Of a DNA stretch of 64,000 bases, positions 34,700-44,163 are shown piece by piece. Below the pieces are notes generated by a model. That model had not been told where the DNA came from. It was given only the letters and a program-made list of their open reading frames with translations, and did not search any database. Position numbers and translations under genes: made by a program. Source of the DNA: Azoarcus_F sp036734105 (GTDB lineage: Bacteria; Pseudomonadota; Gammaproteobacteria; Burkholderiales; Rhodocyclaceae); NCBI GenBank assembly GCA_036734105.1, contig DAIMZH010000003.1:73558-137557 (forward strand), written 5' to 3'. Positions within the stretch are counted from its first letter, which is position 1, and each line of letters begins with the position of its first letter.

Positions 34700-35844
34700 A
34701 CGTCCATGACCTGCTCATCGTCGGCGCGGGACCGGTCGGACTCGCGCTTGGCAGCGCCCTGCGCAACGCAGGCCTCGACGTTGTCATCGCCGACGCACGT
34801 CCACCGCAGGCCAGCACATCCGACCCACGCGTGCTGGCGCTGGCGCACGGTACGCGCCTGACGCTCGAAAACCTGAACGCATGGCAGGAACTCCCGACCA
34901 CACCTATCCAGCACATCCACATCTCCCAACAGGGTGGATTTGGTCGCACTCTCATCGACGCTTCCGATCATGGCATCGACGCCCTCGGTTACGTCGCTTC
35001 GGCTGGCGATCTCGCCAGTACGCTGGGGCAGACACTGGAAGCGTCATCCATAAAGTTGCGATATCAGGCAAAAGTCACCCGCCTTTCGACATGCGCAGAC
35101 CATGTCGAAGCCGAACTCAGTCTCGATGGAGACAACACCGAGACCATCTGCGCGCGACTGGTGGCCTGCGCTGAAGGGGGCTTGAGTGATGACGGCGAGC
35201 AGGTGCAACGTGACTACGGGCAACATGCAATCATCGCGCATGTAGCCTGCCCGAGCGGACACGGCAATCGCGCTTTCGAACGTTTCACGCCCAGCGGTCC
35301 AATGGCGCTACTCCCCTGTGGCAACGGTTTTGCGCTTGTCCATGTCTGCTCGCCGCAACAAGCCGATACCATGCTCTCGCTGCCAGCAGAGACCTATCAG
35401 GCACACATTCAAACCGTTATTGGCAGCCGCGTACGACTGGGGTCCGTCACCGGGCGGCTGCGCTACCCCCTCGGACTGCGCTATCGGCGCGAGCCGACAG
35501 CGCAGCGCATTGCCTGGCTGGGCAATGCGGCACAAACCCTGCACCCGGTCGCCGGACAAGGCTTCAACCTTGCCCTGCGTGATGTTCATGCCCTGGCTCA
35601 GGCAATATTGGCGGCCAGCCGCGACACCGGCGAGGCTGCGATGCTGCGCGACTATGCTGCCCGCCGTACTCTGGACCGTCGCGGCACGATTCACTTTACA
35701 GACTCCCTGGTCCGGCTGTTCAGCCACCCCTCCCCGGTGCTCTCGCATATACGCGGCGGCGGACTGTTCGCATTGGACCTGTGTGCTCCGCTGCGGCACT
35801 TCGTCGCCCGCCGCATGATGTTCGGAGCACGCGCCTGGCCATAG
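34696..35844 (+). CDS. ubiH: UbiH/UbiI-family FAD-dependent ubiquinone hydroxylase
   Basis: A 382-residue flavin monooxygenase of ubiquinone synthesis. It has an N-terminal dinucleotide fold (LLIVGAGPVGLALGSAL) and the C-terminal FAD motif WLGNAAQTLHPVAGQGFNLALRD. The middle part lacks a clear GD motif. Position directly after pepP, with an ATGA overlap, is typical of ubiH; betaproteobacteria sometimes have one broad-specificity enzyme, so the ring position hydroxylated cannot be stated. Confidence 0.88.
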   Translation: MNVHDLLIVGAGPVGLALGSALRNAGLDVVIADARPPQASTSDPRVLALAHGTRLTLENLNAWQELPTTPIQHIHISQQGGFGRTLIDASDHGIDALGYVASAGDLASTLGQTLEASSIKLRYQAKVTRLSTCADHVEAELSLDGDNTETICARLVACAEGGLSDDGEQVQRDYGQHAIIAHVACPSGHGNRAFERFTPSGPMALLPCGNGFALVHVCSPQQADTMLSLPAETYQAHIQTVIGSRVRLGSVTGRLRYPLGLRYRREPTAQRIAWLGNAAQTLHPVAGQGFNLALRDVHALAQAILAASRDTGEAAMLRDYAARRTLDRRGTIHFTDSLVRLFSHPSPVLSHIRGGGLFALDLCAPLRHFVARRMMFGARAWP

Positions 35845-35937
35845 GCCAAGCAGTGGTTTTCGAGTCTGTAAGGCGCGGAAGAGATGGCTTTCTGGGTTAG
35901 AATTCTCAGCCTAGTCCGAAAAACGATCTTTCCAATC

Positions 35938-36960
35938 ATGCAGTTTGCCGGTTATACGCTCCGCAACAATCTCTTTGTCGCTCCAATGGCTGGCGTGACC
36001 GACCGTCCTTTTCGCCAACTGTGCAAAAAGATGGGTGCCGGGGTTGCGGTGTCCGAAATGGTCACCTCAAACTCTTTGCTCTATGGCAGCGCAAAAACTC
36101 AGCGTCGCGCCAACCACGATGGCGAAGTTGACCCAATCTCGGTACAGATTGCCGGTGCAGACCCGGCAATGATGGCTGAAGCCGCCCGTTACAACGCCGA
36201 CCGTGGAGCCCAGATCATTGACATCAACATGGGCTGCCCGGCCAAGAAGGTCTGCAATGTCATGGCCGGTTCGGCGTTGATGCAGGACGAAGCCTTGGTC
36301 GCACGCATTCTTCAGGCGGTCGTGACGGCGGTTCCGAATACCCCGGTCACCCTCAAGTTTCGCACCGGCTGGAACCGGGACAACCGCAATGCACCGACGA
36401 TTGCCCGAATCGCTGAAGACTGCGGCATTCGCGCCATCGCCATTCACGGACGAACCCGGGCAGATCAATACACCGGTCAGGCGGAATACGACACGATTGC
36501 CCTGGTCAAGACCTTGGTCAACATCCCGGTCATCGCCAACGGAGACATCACAACGCCACAGAAGGCCCGGTTTGTGCTCGACTACACCAAGGCGGACGGC
36601 GTAATGATCGGTCGTGCAGCGCAGGGGCGCCCTTGGATTTTCCGTGAAATCGAACACTACCTGAGCACTGGCCAACTGCTCGCCCCGCCGCTGGTCACAG
36701 AAATCCACCGGGTCTGCCGCGAACACCTGGCCGATCTGTACGACTTCTACGGGGAAGAAACCGGCGTCAAGATCGCCCGCAAGCATATTTCCTGGTACAC
36801 CAAGGGGCTGGTGGGTTCAGCCGCTTTCCGGCGCATGATGAATCAACTGGACGAGCTTAAGGACCAACTCGACGCGGTGGACAGCTTTTTTGGTCAACTC
36901 GCCGAAGTCAACGCGCATTTGAGCTATGTAGACGACCTTCCGCAGGAGCTTGCCGCATGA
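35938..36960 (+). CDS. dusB: tRNA-dihydrouridine synthase B
   Basis: A 340-residue FMN enzyme reducing U17 of tRNA. TIM-barrel motifs: APMAGVTDRPFRQLCKKMGA, INMGCPAKKVCN (catalytic Cys), TLKFRTGWNRD, AIHGRTRADQYTG and GVMIGRAAQGRPWIF. ATG 35938 gives the family start MQFAGYTLRNN; the frame is open 18 codons upstream but without homology. Its stop overlaps fis, the usual dusB-fis operon, in which dusB controls fis expression in enteric bacteria. Confidence 0.96.
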   Translation: MQFAGYTLRNNLFVAPMAGVTDRPFRQLCKKMGAGVAVSEMVTSNSLLYGSAKTQRRANHDGEVDPISVQIAGADPAMMAEAARYNADRGAQIIDINMGCPAKKVCNVMAGSALMQDEALVARILQAVVTAVPNTPVTLKFRTGWNRDNRNAPTIARIAEDCGIRAIAIHGRTRADQYTGQAEYDTIALVKTLVNIPVIANGDITTPQKARFVLDYTKADGVMIGRAAQGRPWIFREIEHYLSTGQLLAPPLVTEIHRVCREHLADLYDFYGEETGVKIARKHISWYTKGLVGSAAFRRMMNQLDELKDQLDAVDSFFGQLAEVNAHLSYVDDLPQELAA

Positions 36961-37193
36961 CTTGTGCGCACGACATCGCCGATTGCGTCACCCGCACCCT
37001 CGAGCAGTACTTCCACGACCTTGACGGCGAAAAGCCCGCAGCCATCTACGACATGATGATGCGTACCGTTGAAAAGCCCATGCTCGAGTTCGTGTTGCAA
37101 CAAGCCAACGGCAATCAGACGGTTGCCGCTCAGCTTCTTGGCATCAACCGCAACACCTTGCGGCGCAAGCTGAGCGACCACCAACTGCTGTGA
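36957..37193 (+). CDS. fis: Fis family DNA-binding protein
   Basis: A 78-residue nucleoid-associated protein. The C-terminal helix-turn-helix reads ANGNQTVAAQLLGINRNTLRRKL. It is about 20 residues shorter at the N-terminus than the Escherichia coli protein, as usual for betaproteobacteria. The start overlaps the dusB stop (ATGA). Confidence 0.95.
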   Translation: MTCAHDIADCVTRTLEQYFHDLDGEKPAAIYDMMMRTVEKPMLEFVLQQANGNQTVAAQLLGINRNTLRRKLSDHQLL

Positions 37194-37240
37194 CTCTTGC
37201 AACGCCCCACCGATTTCAAACACCAACCAAGCATTCCGAC

Positions 37241-38812
37241 ATGAAAGTTTCCCAGGCCCTGATCAGCGTTTCCGACAAACGCGGTGTGCTCGAATTCGCC
37301 CAAGCCCTGAGTGGCCTCGGCGTCAGGCTTCTCTCCACGGGTGGCACCGCCGCGCTGCTGCGCAAGGCTGGCCTCGAAGTCACCGATGTATCCGACCACA
37401 CCGGCTTTCCCGAAATGCTTGACGGCCGGGTCAAGACACTCCACCCCAAGGTGCACGGTGGCATCCTGGCGCGGCGCGACCTTGCCGATCACATGGACAC
37501 CATCGCCGCACACGACATCTCGCGCATCGACCTGGTGGTGGTTAACCTCTATCCCTTCCAGCAAACCATCGCCCGTTCCGACTGCACCCTGGAAGAAGCC
37601 ATCGAGAACATCGATATTGGCGGGCCCACCATGGTGCGCGCGGCAGCAAAGAACCATGGCGACGAAGCCGGGGGCGTCGGCATCGTCACCGACCCGGAAG
37701 ACTACGACGCGATCATCGTTGAACTCACCAGCAACAGCGGCAAACTGTCTGCAAAAACCCGCTTTTCGCTTGCAGTCAAGGCTTTCACACACACTGCCCG
37801 CTACGACAGCGCGATCTCCAACTACCTGACCTCGCTCGACGACGACGGAGCTCGTCAGGCCTATCCACAGCGACTTCACCTCGCATTTGACAAGGTTCAA
37901 GACCTTCGTTACGGCGAAAACCCGCACCAGAACGCTGCCTTCTATCGTGAACCCAATGTTGTCGATGGCAGCATTGCAGGCTATCAACAGTTGCAGGGCA
38001 AGGAACTGTCGTACAACAACATTGCCGATGCCGACGCCGCGTGGGAGTGCGTCAAGGCTTTTGACGGCACCGCCTGTGTCATCATCAAACATGCCAACCC
38101 GTGTGGCGTTGCCGTGGCTGACACTTCGCTCGAAGCCTATCGCAAGGCTTTCTCCACCGACCCCACCTCAGCCTTTGGCGGCATTATCGCCTTCAACTGC
38201 GAAGTTGATCAGGCTGCGGCCGAAGCGGTCTCCGCCCAGTTTCTCGAAGTCCTGATCGCGCCGGCCTACTCGCAACAAGCCCTGGCTGTGCTTGCCGCCA
38301 AGCAGAATGTGCGCGTACTGCTTTGTTCGGTTGGACAGCCTGCCAATGCCCTGGACTACAAGCGCGTAGCCGGTGGGCTGCTGGTGCAAAGCGCTGACAG
38401 CGCCACAGTCCAGCTAGCTGACCTCAAGGTCGTCACCCGGCGACACCCCACACCAACCGAGATGGCCGACCTGATGTTTGCCTGGCGAGTAGCCAAATAC
38501 GTCAAGTCAAACGCCATCGTCTATTGCCGTGATGGCATGACGGTTGGCGTTGGTGCCGGACAAATGAGCCGGGTGGATTCTGCCCGCATTGCTGCGATCA
38601 AGGCCGCCAATGCTGGTCTCGAAATCAAGGGCTCCGTGGTGGCATCCGACGCTTTCTTCCCGTTTCGTGACGGACTGGACGTGCTCGCTCAGGCTGGCGC
38701 GACCGCCGTCATTCAACCCGGCGGCTCAATGCGCGACGCTGAAGTCATCGCGGCAGCCGACGAGCACGGCATTGCGATGGTGCTCACCGGCTTCCGTCAC
38801 TTCCGCCACTGA
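37241..38812 (+). CDS. purH: Bifunctional AICAR formyltransferase/IMP cyclohydrolase
   Basis: A 523-residue enzyme for the last two steps of IMP synthesis. The N-terminal MGS-like cyclohydrolase domain occupies about residues 1-200 (ALISVSDKRGVLEFAQAL, LSTGGTAALLRKAG). The AICAR transformylase domain follows, with LRYGENPHQNAAFY and the catalytic CVIIKHANPCGVA (Lys-His). ATG 37241 is the family start; a GTG at 37190 would overlap fis and add a non-homologous leader. Next in operon is purD. Confidence 0.97.
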   Translation: MKVSQALISVSDKRGVLEFAQALSGLGVRLLSTGGTAALLRKAGLEVTDVSDHTGFPEMLDGRVKTLHPKVHGGILARRDLADHMDTIAAHDISRIDLVVVNLYPFQQTIARSDCTLEEAIENIDIGGPTMVRAAAKNHGDEAGGVGIVTDPEDYDAIIVELTSNSGKLSAKTRFSLAVKAFTHTARYDSAISNYLTSLDDDGARQAYPQRLHLAFDKVQDLRYGENPHQNAAFYREPNVVDGSIAGYQQLQGKELSYNNIADADAAWECVKAFDGTACVIIKHANPCGVAVADTSLEAYRKAFSTDPTSAFGGIIAFNCEVDQAAAEAVSAQFLEVLIAPAYSQQALAVLAAKQNVRVLLCSVGQPANALDYKRVAGGLLVQSADSATVQLADLKVVTRRHPTPTEMADLMFAWRVAKYVKSNAIVYCRDGMTVGVGAGQMSRVDSARIAAIKAANAGLEIKGSVVASDAFFPFRDGLDVLAQAGATAVIQPGGSMRDAEVIAAADEHGIAMVLTGFRHFRH

Positions 38813-38883
38813 TCAACGGCTTGCACACGACCGATTAACCGTCACTCGTGTGCAAGGCAAACTCCATTAGCAGGGTTATCGCC

Positions 38884-40164
38884 ATGAAAGTCCTAGTCAT
38901 CGGTTCGGGCGGTCGGGAACACGCTCTCGCCTGGAAACTGTTGCAGTCCCCACGCATCACCCGGGTGCTGGTGGCCCCGGGCAACGCCGGCACCGCACTG
39001 GAGCCTGGCCTTGAAAACGTCGCAGTCAGCGATAATGCCGGCCTGGTTGAACTGGCGCGCCGTGAGGGCGTGCAATTCACGGTTGTCGGCCCGGAGGCCC
39101 CACTCGCGGCCGGCGTTGTAGACGCCTTTCGTGAGGCAGGGCTGCCCATCTTCGGCCCCACTCGCGCGGCTGCCCAACTGGAAAGCTCCAAAGACTTTGC
39201 CAAGCAGTTTCTGGCCCGTCACGGCATTCCGACCGCACACTACAAAACCTTCTCAGACGCAGCCAAGGCGCACGCCTATGTCGACCTGGAGGGTGCCCCA
39301 ATAGTCATCAAGGCTGACGGCCTGGCTGCTGGCAAGGGCGTTGTCGTTGCCATGACGCTGCTTCAGGCACATGCCGCAATCGACATGATGCTGCTTGACA
39401 ACAAGATGGGCGATGCCGGGGCGCGCGTCGTCATCGAAGAGTTCATGACCGGCGAAGAAGCCAGCTTCATCGTCATGGCCGACGGCCGCAACGCGCTGGC
39501 CCTGGCCACCAGCCAGGACCACAAACGCCTGCTCGATGGCGACGAAGGCCCTAACACCGGTGGCATGGGCGCCTACTCACCGGCGCCGGTGGTGACCCCC
39601 GAGATTCACGCACGAGTCATGCGCGAAGTCATTACACCGACGCTGGCCGGCATGAGCGCAGAGGGCATGCCCTACACCGGCTTCCTCTACGCCGGGCTGA
39701 TGATTGACGAACAGGGGCAACCGCGCGTTGTTGAGTTCAACTGCAGAATGGGCGACCCGGAAACCCAGCCAATCATGATGCGCCTCAAGTCCGATCTCTC
39801 CGAACTCGTCGAGGCCGCGCTTGCCGGGCGACTCGATCAGGCCGAAGCCCTGTGGGACCGTCGCTTCGCGCTGGGCGTGGTGCTGGCGGCCGAAGGTTAT
39901 CCGGAGGCTCCACGCAAGGGTGACCGCATAGATGGACTGAACAACTGCAACGGCGACGACGTGCACGTGTTTCATGCCGGCACAAGCACCAACGAGCACG
40001 AACAGGTCGTCACGTCAGGTGGAAGAGTCCTGTGTGTGACTGCGCTGGGCGACAACGTTCGCACCGCCCAAAAACGCGCCTATGACACAGTCGAAGCGAT
40101 CACCTTCGACGGTCGCCAATATCGACGAGACATTGGCTACCGAGCCCTGGCCCGCAAACCCTGA
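38884..40164 (+). CDS. purD: Phosphoribosylamine-glycine ligase
   Basis: A 426-residue ATP-grasp enzyme joining glycine to phosphoribosylamine in purine synthesis. Motifs: MKVLVIGSGGREHALAWKL, TVVGPEAPLAAGVVD, FAKQFLARHGIPTA, VIKADGLAAGKGVVVA, DHKRLLDGDEGPNTGGMGAY and the metal-binding NCRMGDPETQ. ATG 38884 is preceded by AGGG. It follows purH, the common purH-purD order. Confidence 0.97.
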   Translation: MKVLVIGSGGREHALAWKLLQSPRITRVLVAPGNAGTALEPGLENVAVSDNAGLVELARREGVQFTVVGPEAPLAAGVVDAFREAGLPIFGPTRAAAQLESSKDFAKQFLARHGIPTAHYKTFSDAAKAHAYVDLEGAPIVIKADGLAAGKGVVVAMTLLQAHAAIDMMLLDNKMGDAGARVVIEEFMTGEEASFIVMADGRNALALATSQDHKRLLDGDEGPNTGGMGAYSPAPVVTPEIHARVMREVITPTLAGMSAEGMPYTGFLYAGLMIDEQGQPRVVEFNCRMGDPETQPIMMRLKSDLSELVEAALAGRLDQAEALWDRRFALGVVLAAEGYPEAPRKGDRIDGLNNCNGDDVHVFHAGTSTNEHEQVVTSGGRVLCVTALGDNVRTAQKRAYDTVEAITFDGRQYRRDIGYRALARKP

Positions 40165-40190
40165 CTCAAGCCACCTGAACAGCCACACAC

Positions 40191-41105
40191 ATGAGCATAG
40201 ACATACAAGCAGTCAAGACCTATCTCCTCGACCTTCAGTCCAGCATCGTCAGCGAACTCGAACGCCTGGACGGGATGAGCTTCAGGCGTGAGGAATGGGA
40301 CCGCCCGGGTGGCGGCGGAGGCATCACCCGCGTACTCGAAGAAGGACATTTTCTGGAGCGCGGCGGGGTCAATTTTTCACATGTGTTCGGCACTGCGCTG
40401 CCACCCTCGGCCAGCGCACATCGGCCAGACCTGGCTGGCAAAGGCTTTGAGGCGATGGGTGTCTCGCTGGTCTTTCATCCGCGCAACCCCTACTGCCCTA
40501 CCGTGCACATGAACGTGCGGTTTTTCATCGCAGGTGCGGGTGAAGCCAATCCGGTCTGGTGGTTTGGGGGTGGCATGGATCTCACCCCTTACTACCCCGA
40601 AGAAGAAGACGTACGTCACTTTCATGCAAGCTGCCGCGATGCCGTATTGCCTTTTGGCGGCATGGACGAATATCGTCGCCTCAAGCAATGGTGCGATGAC
40701 TATTTCTTTCTCAAGCACCGCAACGAAGCTCGCGGTGTCGGCGGTTTGTTTTTCGATGACCTCGGTGCCGATGGAGAACGCGACTTTGATGCCTGTTTCG
40801 GTCTGACGCGTAGCGTCGGTAACGCCTTTCTGCCCGCCTGGCTGCCGATTGCCCAAAAACGCCGAAACACTGACTTTGGCGAGCGCGAACGCGATTTTCA
40901 AGCCTATCGCCGTGGTCGCTATGTGGAGTTCAATCTGGTGTTTGACCGAGGCACCTTGTTCGGTTTGCAGTCTGGCGGGCGCACCGAGTCCATCCTAATG
41001 TCGCTACCGCCCATAGTCAAATGGCGCTACGACTGGCACCCGGAGTCTGGCTCGCCAGAAGCGCGCCTGTATGATGAGTTTCTCAAACCGCGCGACTGGG
41101 TTTAA
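40191..41105 (+). CDS. hemF: Oxygen-dependent coproporphyrinogen III oxidase
   Basis: A 304-residue aerobic enzyme converting coproporphyrinogen III to protoporphyrinogen IX. Family motifs: FRREEWDRPGGGGGITRVLEEG, WWFGGGMDLTPYYP, KHRNEARGVGGLFFDDL and GRYVEFNLVFDRGTLFGLQSG. ATG 40191 follows purD by 26 bases. It converges with the hemYXDC cluster, so haem genes flank the shared terminator on both sides. Confidence 0.97.
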   Translation: MSIDIQAVKTYLLDLQSSIVSELERLDGMSFRREEWDRPGGGGGITRVLEEGHFLERGGVNFSHVFGTALPPSASAHRPDLAGKGFEAMGVSLVFHPRNPYCPTVHMNVRFFIAGAGEANPVWWFGGGMDLTPYYPEEEDVRHFHASCRDAVLPFGGMDEYRRLKQWCDDYFFLKHRNEARGVGGLFFDDLGADGERDFDACFGLTRSVGNAFLPAWLPIAQKRRNTDFGERERDFQAYRRGRYVEFNLVFDRGTLFGLQSGGRTESILMSLPPIVKWRYDWHPESGSPEARLYDEFLKPRDWV

Positions 41106-41162
41106 CTCAAAGGACCACACTCAGCACCCACTCAGCACGGTGTCGCAGCAGAAACGATCAAT

Positions 41163-41196
41163 AAAAAAACCGCCATCATGATAACGGCGGTTTTTT
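41163..41196. terminator. Bidirectional rho-independent terminator between hemF and hemY
   Basis: An A-run, stem AACCGCC ... GGCGGTT and a T-run (TTTTTT at 41191-41196) are symmetrical on the two strands. The loop (ATCATGATAAC) contains a small inner palindrome. It lies between two converging gene ends. Confidence 0.9.
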
Positions 41197-41209
41197 ATAG
41201 TCGGCTGGT

Positions 41210-42385
41210 TCAACTGGCGCCGCTCAGTCTCGCTGCCTGAGCATAGTGCGAATGCGCCTGCTCTGCATTGGCGGTAGCATCAAAGAGTTCAGCCAGGGCA
41301 AGATGAACCTCGGGCCTGGTCTCAATTGCCAGCGACTTCTCCAGATAGCTCTGCGCCTTGCCCCAAAGCTGCGCAGTCATGCAGTGACGACCCGCCGCGT
41401 AAAGCAGTCCGGCATCTTCGGGGTGCGCCCTGAGCCAGCTTTCGGTTCGAGACATGGCCTCTCTGGCCTCATCTCCTTCGCCCCCACACAACGCATACAG
41501 ACGTGCCAGCGTGGAATTCCACTCCTTGTCGAGCACGCGCTCCACCATGCGGCGCGCCAATGCACCCTTCCCTGCTCGGGCCAGCACAGGCGTGGCTGCA
41601 ATAAGAAACTCGCTGTCGTTATGGGCTGACTTTTCCAGGCTACGCCAGTAGTTACCCATGGCCTCAGGATCGGCCACGAGCTCTTGAAGACGCGCAATCT
41701 GTGCTTTTCGATCAAGCTTGCGGGCCTCTTCCGGTGCCAGCAAACGATTGGAAAGCAGGCCTTTGACCATCCCGGGCACGACCTCCCATTCGCCCTTTCC
41801 TTGCGCCAGTGCAAGATGCAGCTTCATTGCAGCCAGGCTGGTGTGATCCTGCTTGCGCAAATTGATGAGGGCGTCTTCCGCCTCACCCCATGCGCCATCA
41901 GCAATTGCAAGCTCGGCACGGGTCAGCAATACCGCATTGCGCCCTCCAGCCATCGATGCCTTGTTCATCCACTCGCGATAAGCCGAATCGTCCCTGCGAG
42001 CATGGGCCGCACGCGCTGCCAGCAAGGCGGGCTCACTGCCTCCCCCGGCATTGAAAGCCTTGCGCGCTTCACGCAAGGCGTCGGAGTAGCGAGCTTCGGT
42101 CAGGGCTCTCAAGGCTTCACGTGTCGCCAGCGCAGCGCGCTTTTCCTTGCGACCCGCACGATAGCGACTGAAACGGCTCGGCATGTTCAGCGTTCCGCTG
42201 AGCAATCGGATAACGAGATAGACAGCCACCACAAACACAGCCAGGGCCACAATCGCAAAGTTGAGCGATATTTGCAGCCGCCACGGAGGAAGCACGACAA
42301 GCACAAAGCCTTGGTTGGCGTCAGCCAGCATGGCCAAGCCCGCCGCAGCCGCGAAAAGTATGAAAATCCAGATCAGGGCACGCAT
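41210..42385 (-). CDS. hemY: HemY family haem biosynthesis protein (TPR-containing)
   Basis: A 391-residue inner-membrane protein. Two hydrophobic helices lie at about residues 1-20 and 40-62, then a HemY_N region (LNMPSRFSRYRAGRKEKRA) and TPR-like helices to the end. In proteobacteria this HemY is not the protoporphyrinogen oxidase of Bacillus; its exact role is undefined. ATG 42385 is chosen because GAGGAG lies seven bases upstream; a GTG at 42391 is too close to that site. It follows hemX by 11 bases. Confidence 0.9.
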   Translation of the reverse strand: MRALIWIFILFAAAAGLAMLADANQGFVLVVLPPWRLQISLNFAIVALAVFVVAVYLVIRLLSGTLNMPSRFSRYRAGRKEKRAALATREALRALTEARYSDALREARKAFNAGGGSEPALLAARAAHARRDDSAYREWMNKASMAGGRNAVLLTRAELAIADGAWGEAEDALINLRKQDHTSLAAMKLHLALAQGKGEWEVVPGMVKGLLSNRLLAPEEARKLDRKAQIARLQELVADPEAMGNYWRSLEKSAHNDSEFLIAATPVLARAGKGALARRMVERVLDKEWNSTLARLYALCGGEGDEAREAMSRTESWLRAHPEDAGLLYAAGRHCMTAQLWGKAQSYLEKSLAIETRPEVHLALAELFDATANAEQAHSHYAQAARLSGAS

Positions 42386-42396
42386 CAACACTCTCC

Positions 42397-43974
42397 TCAG
42401 CGGCTTTCGCCGGAAGCGGGTGCGCTCTCGGCAGCGGTCGCGCCGCGCGCCTGAACGACGCGCAATGCAGCGAAGGTGTCGAGCAGCGACGGCATCTCAA
42501 CCCGCATCGGCACGACGGCCAGTTCGGACAACTCCTTGATGGACTGCTCAACCTGCGCATTGCCAGTGTCAAAGTAGCGCTCCATCCACTCACGCGCACG
42601 CTCAACGTCGCTGGCGTAGGTCTTGCCATCGCGGCTCAGCAAAGCCAGTCGCGCGGTGAGCAGGCGCATCTTGATGTTCTCACGCAGGAAGGTAGTTTGA
42701 TCCGGCGACAACAGCACCGGGTCACCACCATCGATGCGCTCAAGCCTGACCATACCCTTGACCTCGTTCCACACGTCGGCACCCAGGGCCTTGGCCATGC
42801 CAAGCGTCCATTGCCAGCCTTCGCCCTCTGCCTTGGCCACATCGATGCGCAGGCTGTCTTCCTCGCGTTCGGCGAGCATGGTTTCGAAAGCCAGCGGCAG
42901 GGTGTCTATGCGCTCCAGAATGAGCTCCAGGCGAAGCGCGACGCCACCCACATCAACACGTGGCAAGGCACGCAGGGTTTCGAGATCGCGCACCAATGCC
43001 CGGCGCAAGGCATGCATATGCCCGAACTCGGGTTGCGCCAGGCGGGCCTCGACCCCTTCCAGCGCAATCACCGCAGCCTCAACGTTGGCCGCCATCTGGA
43101 GTTGTTGCCCAGCGGCATTGATGGCCTGCTCGACCTCAGCCAGCACCTGGTCGCTGCGCGAACGGGTTGCCGCAAGATACACAGCCTCCAGTGCAGCGGT
43201 TTGACCTTCCATGTCGGCGACACGAGCTTCGACGGCACCAAAGCGACGCTGCATGCCATCAAAGGCCTCGCTGGTTCTGCTGGCAAATGCCCTCGCCTCA
43301 ACAGCTACAGCATCGGTGGCAGAGATTCGCTGCGCAGCCTCCTGGCGCATTTCCTCAGCAGCCATGCGCAGACTGCTGGCACTTTCACGCAACTCGTAGA
43401 CTTGCCAGCCAACTGCAGCCACTCCGAGCAGCGCCACCAGGGCAAGTGCCACGCCAAGCTTGCCACTGCGCGACGCTGGAGGTGCTGCGGTTTGATGAGA
43501 AGGTGGATTACCTGATCCGGCAGTCGCTGTCACCGTTTCGCCAGCCACTGCACGTTCAGCCGGGGCTTCGGCGTTACCGCCACCAGCTTCGTCCGACTTT
43601 GTCTCAAGCTTGTCGGTGCCTGAGTTGTCGCTTGCCACGGCCTTGCTGTCATCAAGCTGTTGGGCATCGGACGCTGAACCAGCACTGGGCTGCGAACTGC
43701 CTTCGCCAGAAGGATTGGTCTCGGCAATTGTGGCAATATCCGGCTCGGAATCAGGTTTCAATTCTGCCTGGCCCGCAGAGGCCTGGGTGACTGGCTCAAC
43801 TGGCTGCGCTGCTGGCTTATCCGACTCAACTGACCCGGCCGACACATCTGCATCAACGACGCTATCAGTCTTGGTCTGCTCTTCAACTGCGCTGGCGTCT
43901 GCAGTCACCTCGTTCTCTTCGCGCTGATCACGCTGGTTGGAACGACCACTTCTGTTTGAACTTCTGGGCGACAC
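42397..43974 (-). CDS. hemX: HemX family membrane protein
   Basis: A 525-residue protein. It has about 170 residues of Ser/Ala/Glu/Asp-rich disordered N-terminus and one membrane helix (LGVALALVALLGVAAVGWQVY). Coiled coil follows, then the HemX periplasmic domain (DVWNEVKGMVRLERIDGGDP and NIKMRLLTARLALLSRD). It is often annotated as uroporphyrinogen III C-methyltransferase, but it lacks the SUMT fold and that name is unsupported. The start is GTG 43974 preceded by GGGGGGAG. Part of hemC-hemD-hemX-hemY. Confidence 0.9.
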   Translation of the reverse strand: MSPRSSNRSGRSNQRDQREENEVTADASAVEEQTKTDSVVDADVSAGSVESDKPAAQPVEPVTQASAGQAELKPDSEPDIATIAETNPSGEGSSQPSAGSASDAQQLDDSKAVASDNSGTDKLETKSDEAGGGNAEAPAERAVAGETVTATAGSGNPPSHQTAAPPASRSGKLGVALALVALLGVAAVGWQVYELRESASSLRMAAEEMRQEAAQRISATDAVAVEARAFASRTSEAFDGMQRRFGAVEARVADMEGQTAALEAVYLAATRSRSDQVLAEVEQAINAAGQQLQMAANVEAAVIALEGVEARLAQPEFGHMHALRRALVRDLETLRALPRVDVGGVALRLELILERIDTLPLAFETMLAEREEDSLRIDVAKAEGEGWQWTLGMAKALGADVWNEVKGMVRLERIDGGDPVLLSPDQTTFLRENIKMRLLTARLALLSRDGKTYASDVERAREWMERYFDTGNAQVEQSIKELSELAVVPMRVEMPSLLDTFAALRVVQARGATAAESAPASGESR

Positions 43975-44163
43975 AATCTCCCCCCGTTATTTTGGTCGTG
44001 CCGCCTGAGGGATAACAGACGGCTCGTTATTCAACACAAAACCAGTTCACGACATCCTAGCGACGGAGTTTATCAGCCAGAAAGCCCGACTAGCACACCA
44101 AAAGTGCATGATCCCGGCAGACACCGCAAAAAAAACAATCTCCGGCTCATTTCAATCTACGAA

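Noticed and set aside
37130..38092. 320-codon minus-strand frame opposite purH
   Set aside because: Antisense to a strongly conserved enzyme gene; no independent support.
42397..43974. Uroporphyrinogen III C-methyltransferase activity of HemX
   Set aside because: The protein has one membrane helix and coiled coil and lacks SUMT motifs; the common annotation is inherited and not supported by sequence.
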